Part shown: positions 20,213-26,726 of the stretch, in pieces
Numbering within the stretch: the stretch's first letter is position 1
Layout of the letters: every line of letters starts with the position of its first letter
DNA from: Asparagopsis taxiformis
Lineage: Eukaryota; Rhodophyta; Florideophyceae; Bonnemaisoniales; Bonnemaisoniaceae
Length of the DNA stretch: 28,711 nt
Direction: 5' to 3'
NCBI GenBank assembly: GCA_030407315.1
Contig: JALQPE010002685.1
Location: 1-28,711, forward strand
Notes under the pieces: model-generated
Told to the model about the DNA's origin: nothing
Databases searched by the model: none
Seen by the model: the letters and a program-made list of their open reading frames with translations, nothing else
Program-made: the position numbers and the translations under genes

Positions 20213-20256
20213 GCCGTGCAGTACAACACTCAAACTTGAGTGTTGTACTGCACGGC
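20213..20256. repeat. Hairpin with perfect 21-bp arms
   Basis: Arms 20213-20233 and 20236-20256 are exact reverse complements around a 2-nt spacer (AC). It is unique in the window and lies about 250 bp upstream of the 470-aa gene's start, possibly in its promoter region. Confidence 0.85.
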
Positions 20257-20503
20257 ATGTCTTGAAGACAGGGAATCACAATCTTTTTAAAATTTTTCTC
20301 TACCACGTATCCGTCACAACTTATTACCTACACCGGTTACGGGTTTCAAGACCTTTCCATTGCTGTGTACCCGTATACTCTGTTCCGTTCGATATCAACC
20401 AGTGTTCCTCACGAAAGAGTGCAAACGTCACGAGATACGTCGTCAAATTTGACTGTCTCGCCGAGCGGTCGCCATCCTGTACCGAATTTCCACTCATTCC
20501 ATT

Positions 20504-21916
20504 ATGACGAATAAGCGCAGGCGCAACAGCAATCCGATCGTTGACGACGCAACCGTGCCAATTCTGCGCGACCCCGCTAGCCCTCGGGAGGATTCTAGTG
20601 ACATGGGTACACGTCGAAACGTAGGTCGCGCCGCCCGCGAAACTACTCTCGCTGGCAAAGACTTCCTCCGCCTCTTGCTGGATTTATTCGCCCACTCAAG
20701 TTTCGCAGACTTGACGGACAAGCCGGGAGGTTTCACATACGCGGACCTTGGCGCTTGGGTTGCGCAGGGCACGGAAGAACAATTTGCGGCGCTGCAAGGT
20801 CGACTCAGCATGGCCTTCAGCGGTCGTTCGAAGAATGCTGGAGTCGAGGCGGATGTTGCCGAAATCGTCATGGCAGAGATGAACGTTGAGCGAGCCAAGC
20901 AGATTGTTCGTCTGGCATTACCGATTGCCGAGTTTTCAAGACAGGATGAGCGTATCGGGCAATGGGTTGAGCACTGCATCCTTTCTGGGATCGTGCCGCA
21001 GACCTTCCTTATTGGATGTAACATGCTTCCTTCGCCACTACAGGCGCCGCAGCGCGGGGAACCAAGCGCCTTCGTTCTTGCTCCACCGGAAACGTTCGAG
21101 GTATTGATGTACTTCCAAGCGTTGTCTATCATCCGAAATCACAACAAGAACCTGCCGCGTCGCCGAATAGGCGACGCGGCCGAAGAGGGGAACGAAGCCG
21201 CACGCGTCCCAGCCCATCGGAAAAGCACTAATCGAGCTTGTTACGTGGTTCAAGTTTTATACCATGCTTGGACCGATGTGGCCTTCGCCGCAAAGTTTTC
21301 CAGCTTCGAAGAGTTGATGGCGCCGTACATCATTTTCGACAGCAGTGAGCATTGGTTTGACGTGCTCGATGAAGGTCTATTCGCACCGATGGAGCAGAAG
21401 CTAGATCTCTACCACGACAAAGCTCCCCTATCTCATCCTGATGGATATGGTGGAAAAGTAGAGACAAGAACCAGTGCGCAGCACAGTGCATTTAGGGACC
21501 TTGTGAGGAAGTTCTTCGACCGGTTGCAGTTTCTTATCGTCAACCCGGACCTGTACACCTGGCCGGAGTCCGACCGCTGGGGGGCGCTGGAAATATACTT
21601 GTCAAGCGGAAATCCGGACAAGCTGCCAGCGTACTTTGACACCCTCGACGAAGACGTTATGGCTGTCCTCCGCCCGGCACCACAAGCCGCGGACGCAGAA
21701 AAGGTCCCCAAGCCGGTTGATGACACTCCCACTCGTCGCAACACGGAGGGAGAGGTTTGGTTCCGTCGACAAGACACACAACCAGGCTTCAACTTGGACC
21801 TGGGAGGACCAGTCTTACTGCCCAAGGGCCGTCTCCCCCGTCACCGTCACCCCATGCGACAGAAGAGCAGGAAAGTGAAGGGCAGGCTCTCGCAAAGGAC
21901 TTTCTTTCGAAAATGA
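20504..21916 (+). CDS. Unknown protein, 470 aa, upstream partner of methyltransferase-SET
   Basis: The ATG at 20504 opens with a basic MTNKRRRNSNPIVDD. The frame runs uninterrupted to TGA 21914. No domain is recognised. The middle (about 50-380) has the mixed helical composition of a globular protein (AGKDFLRLLLDLFAHSSFAD; WVEHCILSGIVPQTFL; AFRDLVRKFFDRLQFLIVNP). The last 60 residues turn basic and low-complexity, and there the overlapping +2 frame (EEQESEGQALAKDFLSK) looks more protein-like than this one. The stop overlaps the next gene's ATG as ATGA. Either these are two proteins from one transcript, or the true product shifts frame near 21,800-21,850 and joins the methyltransferase-SET protein as one ~1,060-aa chain. 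Its position suggests a specificity or targeting subunit, which is inference. Confidence 0.75.
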   Translation: MTNKRRRNSNPIVDDATVPILRDPASPREDSSDMGTRRNVGRAARETTLAGKDFLRLLLDLFAHSSFADLTDKPGGFTYADLGAWVAQGTEEQFAALQGRLSMAFSGRSKNAGVEADVAEIVMAEMNVERAKQIVRLALPIAEFSRQDERIGQWVEHCILSGIVPQTFLIGCNMLPSPLQAPQRGEPSAFVLAPPETFEVLMYFQALSIIRNHNKNLPRRRIGDAAEEGNEAARVPAHRKSTNRACYVVQVLYHAWTDVAFAAKFSSFEELMAPYIIFDSSEHWFDVLDEGLFAPMEQKLDLYHDKAPLSHPDGYGGKVETRTSAQHSAFRDLVRKFFDRLQFLIVNPDLYTWPESDRWGALEIYLSSGNPDKLPAYFDTLDEDVMAVLRPAPQAADAEKVPKPVDDTPTRRNTEGEVWFRRQDTQPGFNLDLGGPVLLPKGRLPRHRHPMRQKSRKVKGRLSQRTFFRK

Positions 21917-23703
21917 GTCAGTATTGCCGGGTGTATGACGTCCCTTTCGAAGATTTGGTCAGTGCCGACGAGAGCCGAGAACACGTGCCCATCACGGGCA
22001 ACGTTCAGCTCATTCTGACAGATCCGCCCTACAATGTTCGTCGTAAGAGAAACGATTCCAACTCTTCGTACGACAGGCTAACTGCAGAAGATATGCAGGC
22101 TAGCATCGAAGTGTTTGACGAGCTGTTGCGCCCCGGTGGCCACGGCATCGTGTTCTGCTCCGTTTTGCAGTTCTACGAATGGTTCCATTACTTGGAAACG
22201 TACAAAGGACCGCAGTCAGAAGGCCCAACCGATGCTGCTGCCAGTGATGACGGGTCGGATGAAGAAGAGGTTACGTCCATGAATTCGGACTCCGAAGCAT
22301 CGCAGCACAGTGGCGAAGAAAGTGCGGATGAGGAGGAGGAGGACGAGGAGGACGAGGACGTCGTTCGGAATTCAGTTTTCTTCGTTGACGAGGTACCTCT
22401 GTTGTTTATCCGACTACCTGGGCACCTCTATCAAATGCCGGGGCGGAAGAGGTACCAACGCATGAACATGGCAGAGGTCGCTATCCACTTCTGGAAGCGA
22501 GGTGTTCCGTTCAAGACTGGAAGCGAGATGGTGGCCTATAGGAACCACGGATACATGGACGGCACGTACCCGGCGTGGTGCAACGTCACCATCAATATGC
22601 CCGCCATCGATTCGAATGAGATGGTGTGGCGAACAAGGAGCACAACCGGTGCTACGGTCAGAGTTCGTGCAGAGCAGAAGAGCGTCGCTCTCATGATGGA
22701 GCTGATCAGCCAGCATTCACAGCCTGGTGATATTGTTGTCGATCCATTCTCTGGCACTTTCGCAACGGGAAAAGCAGCTATGAGCTTGCCTGAGCACCGT
22801 GTTTTCTTCGGCAGTGACATGGACAAATTGTGTGTGGCACGATCGCTTCCAAAGCTGTGTGCAGTCATTTCACGTGTAATTCTTTCAAACAACACTGACA
22901 TGAGGGTCACGACAGAAGCGAAACAGAGTGCTGAGAAGTTCTTGGCGTCCCCCTCTGTCACGATGCGTACACAGAGGGAACGCAGGATCATCGAACCCCC
23001 ACCTGGCCTTCCCCTGTACCAGAGGTTCCCGAAATATATTCGGCAGTACCTCTGGCAGCTGTGCCCAGAGTCGATTGCGTCGCACGAGCACATGGAAAAA
23101 CCGGTACATTATTGGCCACCTTCCCTGCGCCGCTGGTTGCAAACTGAAAACCCTCGCGTGATGCGGGCACACGATTGTGTTGCGAAAAAATTGAGCGTTC
23201 GACCATCGCTGATTAAGCATCCAAATGCAGGAAGAGGGCTCTTCGCTGAACAGACATTTAATGTTGGCGACGAAGTATGTGCATACTACGGAACTGTTGT
23301 GTACTCTGATATGAGCAAGGAGTCGATGAGGTTCGCGTACGGAGAGGGTCACATGGCGATTACGAAGGAAACATTCTTGATGTATGCCATCAAGCTGTAT
23401 GCAACAGCGGAGGACGACGAAAACATCGAGCATCCAATTTGGATTGTTCCGGCTCCGTTCTGTTCGGCGCAGTTCATCAACGACCCGCGGTATTTGCGAG
23501 GTGAGGACACTCCGGCGGAAGACAGCAGGCGGATGGCCAACGTCGAGTTTGTCGAGAACTACAGCAGCGGTTCGACGGGGAAGAAGCTCAAGGCGAAGGA
23601 CCTAGAAAATCCGAGGATCATTGTAGTACGTGCAATCCGCGATATCCGTCCGGGGCAGGAGCTCTACGTTCATTATGGGACAGCGTTTAGAGCATGGAAT
23701 TAG
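21913..23703 (+). CDS. Beta-class DNA amino-methyltransferase fused to SET domain, 596 aa
   Basis: The start ATG 21913 (MSQYCRVYD) is the best Met, though the frame is open upstream. The N-terminal part carries TDPPYN (motif IV, residues 36-41), an acidic insertion (about 107-150), then KSVALMMEL (256-264) and VVDPFSGTFATG (275-286; S-adenosylmethionine-binding motif I) followed by FGSDMD. Motif IV before motif I defines the beta class; DPPY methylates exocyclic amines (N6-adenine or N4-cytosine). The C-terminal part is a SET domain: PNAGRGLFA (437-445), FINDPR (521-526), NVEFVE (543-548) and RPGQELYVHYG (579-589). SET enzymes methylate lysines, usually on histones. FIND replaces the usual NHxC, and the first Tyr of the final motif is shifted, so SET activity is uncertain. 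The product would couple DNA and histone marking in the nucleus. An AATAAA follows the stop by 30 bp. Confidence 0.88.
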   Translation: MSQYCRVYDVPFEDLVSADESREHVPITGNVQLILTDPPYNVRRKRNDSNSSYDRLTAEDMQASIEVFDELLRPGGHGIVFCSVLQFYEWFHYLETYKGPQSEGPTDAAASDDGSDEEEVTSMNSDSEASQHSGEESADEEEEDEEDEDVVRNSVFFVDEVPLLFIRLPGHLYQMPGRKRYQRMNMAEVAIHFWKRGVPFKTGSEMVAYRNHGYMDGTYPAWCNVTINMPAIDSNEMVWRTRSTTGATVRVRAEQKSVALMMELISQHSQPGDIVVDPFSGTFATGKAAMSLPEHRVFFGSDMDKLCVARSLPKLCAVISRVILSNNTDMRVTTEAKQSAEKFLASPSVTMRTQRERRIIEPPPGLPLYQRFPKYIRQYLWQLCPESIASHEHMEKPVHYWPPSLRRWLQTENPRVMRAHDCVAKKLSVRPSLIKHPNAGRGLFAEQTFNVGDEVCAYYGTVVYSDMSKESMRFAYGEGHMAITKETFLMYAIKLYATAEDDENIEHPIWIVPAPFCSAQFINDPRYLRGEDTPAEDSRRMANVEFVENYSSGSTGKKLKAKDLENPRIIVVRAIRDIRPGQELYVHYGTAFRAWN

Positions 23704-23733
23704 GGTCACGAAAGATGTTTTCATTTCGACTAC

Positions 23734-23739
23734 AATAAA
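23734..23739 (+). promoter_or_regulatory. Candidate polyadenylation signal
   Basis: AATAAA begins 31 bp after the methyltransferase-SET stop codon, in A/T-richer sequence. It is consistent with a eukaryotic transcript end but not proof of one. Confidence 0.45.
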
Positions 23740-23914
23740 GCTACGTTCCAGAGTTGAAGTATATCATATAATGCAGCATGTCCAGCCACCATTAGTCCAG
23801 GGTGAAACCTATTGAGCAGTACTCGCCTGTCAAAAACCAATCGTTCACACTCTAGGTGCACTTCGTCCGAGCAGTGAACCTGACTGCTTGGTTGCTGTTA
23901 TGCGTGCAGATGCA

Positions 23915-24178
23915 AAATACAAGACCAAGTTGAAATGGACGCCCGGTGGATGTCCAGCTCAGTTGCATTGCTGTCCAGCCCAGAAATTCTACAATTCAGG
24001 CAGAAAAAAATATTGCAAAAAACATCGATTTCAGCGGGTCGATTGTGCCGTACGGCACACCCCCATCTCAAAAACATGTTCACATGTGCATGTTTTTGAG
24101 AATAGCCCAAATTTTAATTCAAATCAGGACGTCTTCCGGACATAGGGGTGCTCGCGGCCTAGCTCGACAGCTGTAATT
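23915..24178 (-). repeat. Three-palindrome repeat, copy 4 (outer right, inverted)
   Basis: This is the reverse-orientation copy: TGGATGTCCAGCTCAG, GAAATTCTACAATTC, GTGCCGTACGGCAC, the CTCAAAAACATG hairpin, AATTTTAATTCAAATCAGGA, then CCGGACATAGGGGTGCTCGC and GACAGCTGTAAT. The last two segments match only copy 1, making copies 1 and 4 an inverted pair of about 265 bp around 18.5-23.9 kb. No clear target duplication was found outside the pair. Confidence 0.85.
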
Positions 24179-24365
24179 GTACCTCATTAAATACTGTTGA
24201 TGACTGCCTACCGTATACAATACAATCTGGGCTGTTGGCGTATTCTCCGGTACTTGACCTGACCTGAACGTTCATCGCAGACCGTTGTGGTTACCGACAC
24301 TATACAGCAATCTTTTTGTATCTCGTGCAACTCAATCGTTCCATCGCTTCCGGGAAAGCTTCATT

Positions 24366-25195
24366 ATGCCGCCGCGTATTGCGAAGAAAGCTCCAAAGCC
24401 TCCGGGCCTCCAGAAAAAACCGGTCAGCAGCTGCTGTATCGAGTGCCCGACAATCCCGTGCGAAGAAGCGGTCTGGGCCTACCGGCAGCATTGAACCGCG
24501 GTCCGGTAGTCGCAAGACGGACCGGCGCAGAACTGGGGATCCGCAGCGAGAAAGTGAGGAAGGAGGAACGGCGCGGAGAGAGATGGGGCTTGACCGAGGC
24601 AAGCGTGCTCGCAGGGACAGTGAACATCATGATGATGACATGATAGTGGCTCAAAACATGTTGGAATTGCGGCAGAGTGCTATGGCAAAGGTAGTTCCTC
24701 CCGGGTTGGCAGATGCGGAGGTGCTGCAGACGGAGTCCCAGCCGGGGGTTCCGAGACACTGGAGGCTGTGACCCCCACTGCGCCAACTATGCCGAGTACA
24801 TCAGCCCCAGCAGGTAATGCAGTCAGGGACCCGAGGATAGCGGCAAGGGATGTTGTTTCTGAGCAACGTTCACAGGATGCCAACTATCATCGGCGGTCAG
24901 GTGGTACTGAGGGGGAGAGAGCAGCCGGAGTGCGGGCCTCGTCACAACAGACTGTCATTGGTGCCAAATATGCGCGTAACGCCCCCGCGACGTCAGGCTA
25001 TTGCCGATGGAGGACATCATAATCCCGATAGCGTGCGAGAGGGGGACGGTGAGGGCAGAGAGGTTGCATCCGCCGGAATCCATCGATTTAATGGCGAGTC
25101 GCATCAATGCGCAGAAGAAGAAGATCGCGGAGCTGGAAAAAAAGTGTTTAGCCAGGACATAGCAAACAAGGGCGCTCACCACGGAGATAGTTGCG
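24366..25195 (+). pseudogene. Broken N-terminal part of the coiled-coil gene
   Basis: ATG 24366 reads MPPRIAKKAPKPPGLQKKPV but stops after 42 codons. Coding-like sequence then moves to frame 1 (KRARRDSEHHDDDMIVAQNM; AMAKVVPPGLADAEVLQTES), frame 3 (TPTAPTMPSTSAPAGNAVRD; AARDVVSEQRSQDANYH) and frame 2 (MEDIIIPIACERGTVRAERL; SRINAQKKKIAELEKKCLAR). The last runs through a TAG at 25168 straight into the next open frame. The content is basic, Pro/Ser-rich linker sequence and the first half of a coiled coil. Frame changes could be small introns, but with the TAG, decay is likelier. Confidence 0.5.
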
Positions 25196-26635
25196 TTGGA
25201 GGCTAAGGTGAAGACTCTGCAGGCGGAAAATGCCAGCCTTACTGCAATTGCGAGAACAGGTAGAATCAGTGATCACGGTGGCGGTAAGTCGAAAATACAG
25301 AAAGCCATTCCTGTGAAATACCTTGGAGTTCTTAGGGCGGTTGAGGAAAACCTGACAAAGTGGTGCAAGAACGAGACTATGGAGCTGGACCCTATAGCGG
25401 AACAAACGCAGAGACGTTGGACTGGACGTACCATCGAGGTAGAGCCGGTAGAAGGGACACTTTGGAGCGAAAACGGTGTAGGATATATTGCTACCCCTCC
25501 GGGCTATATCATCAAGAATCTGCAGTGGTATACACCTTCGTACAGGGACGAGAGTGATCTGCTGAATGACTTGGTGCGACACGTACTGCGTCAAAGTCCG
25601 TGGTGTGATGTGTTTTCCGATGAGGAGCAGCGTGTGTGCTGTCAAGAGGCTGTGGCGGGGAGCAAGGAATTGAAAGTGAAGGTGACGCAGAAACTGTCCG
25701 ACGTGATGAGTGCACGGAAGCGTAATGCGAGGGACAGATTGTTCGGTTCGCTGGGGTACACGAAATTAATGTCTAGATGCACGATGCTGACGACGCGAGC
25801 TGAGATGGACGAGCGAGAGGATCAAAAGCGCGAAGCGTCTGAGAAGCTTTTGAAACGGGAAAGCAACGGTGATTTGGATATGGGGAGGTGGCGAACGGCA
25901 CCGTTCTCAGAGCTGCGATACAGCAAAGGCATGGTTCCTGACAGCTTCGAAATGGAAGTGAATGGTGATGCATGGTTTAACAACCGAGTAGCTGTGAATG
26001 TGCTGGACATCTTCAGGGGTTATTCGATACGACCAGAACAAGTAATGGACATAGAGACGAGCATACTAACGCTGGCGCGCCTGGATGCTTGGCTAGTGAC
26101 TACTGTGGAGTGTTTGGATGAACCGAAGGGGAAAGGAGGTGCACGGCAGAAGGAGTTTACAAGGCGGTACAGTCAATATGTGGGGGTAGCTTTTCAGCAA
26201 TTAGTTGGTATGGTGGTGTACTGCATGTCTTGTCTCCAAGGCTCGCAAGCAAGGGAAGAAACGGACGTTGTCGAGAGCGAACAGCGGACTAGTGCACAGT
26301 CACGGCATGTGTTTGCAAGCCGTACTGTGACGAGAGAGGCTGTTGAAGTGTGGCAAAGCGGAGAGGGGTCTGGAATTGTTCATGTCGTTGATGATGTAAA
26401 CCGCTGCTCATCACTTGTTCTAGTGTCCGAGGATTGGATTCAATCGCATATTACGTCAAACCTCGGTGCTGTAATGGATTGTGTGATTGCGCAAGGACTA
26501 ATTGGCGCAGAACTTTTCGTCGTTGACCCATATGCTGGACACCTGAGTGCAAACCTGAATGTCGAAATCAATGCCCCACAGTATGGGGGCATGGAGCGGC
26601 GCCATGCAGCCACTGCTGATAACGGTTTGGCGTAA
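25196..26635 (+). CDS. Coiled-coil-headed protein of unknown function, 479 codons
   Basis: The open frame begins with the second half of a leucine-heptad coiled coil (TEIVALEAKVKTLQAENASL). It is listed from a TTG because no ATG lies nearby and a TAG sits 28 bp upstream, so the intact ancestor began farther left. After a short linker come a globular region (about 45-400: VKYLGVLRAVEENLTKW; YIIKNLQWYTPSYRDESDLL; VNVLDIFRGYSIRPEQVMDI) and a C-terminal part ending NLNVEINAPQYGG. The coiled coil suggests dimerisation. No catalytic or zinc motif was recognised. It converges on the transposase with 91 bp between the two stops, so both may belong to one element. Over 470 sense codons suggests recent activity or selection despite the damaged N-terminus. 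Confidence 0.6.
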   Translation: MEAKVKTLQAENASLTAIARTGRISDHGGGKSKIQKAIPVKYLGVLRAVEENLTKWCKNETMELDPIAEQTQRRWTGRTIEVEPVEGTLWSENGVGYIATPPGYIIKNLQWYTPSYRDESDLLNDLVRHVLRQSPWCDVFSDEEQRVCCQEAVAGSKELKVKVTQKLSDVMSARKRNARDRLFGSLGYTKLMSRCTMLTTRAEMDEREDQKREASEKLLKRESNGDLDMGRWRTAPFSELRYSKGMVPDSFEMEVNGDAWFNNRVAVNVLDIFRGYSIRPEQVMDIETSILTLARLDAWLVTTVECLDEPKGKGGARQKEFTRRYSQYVGVAFQQLVGMVVYCMSCLQGSQAREETDVVESEQRTSAQSRHVFASRTVTREAVEVWQSGEGSGIVHVVDDVNRCSSLVLVSEDWIQSHITSNLGAVMDCVIAQGLIGAELFVVDPYAGHLSANLNVEINAPQYGGMERRHAATADNGLA

Positions 26636-26726
26636 TGGAGGATGGTTGAAATTAGTGCAGTAAATGTGACGTTGACTAGAAGGCTTATCATGTAGTACAT
26701 TATCAATAGAGTGCTGCGATTTAGAT

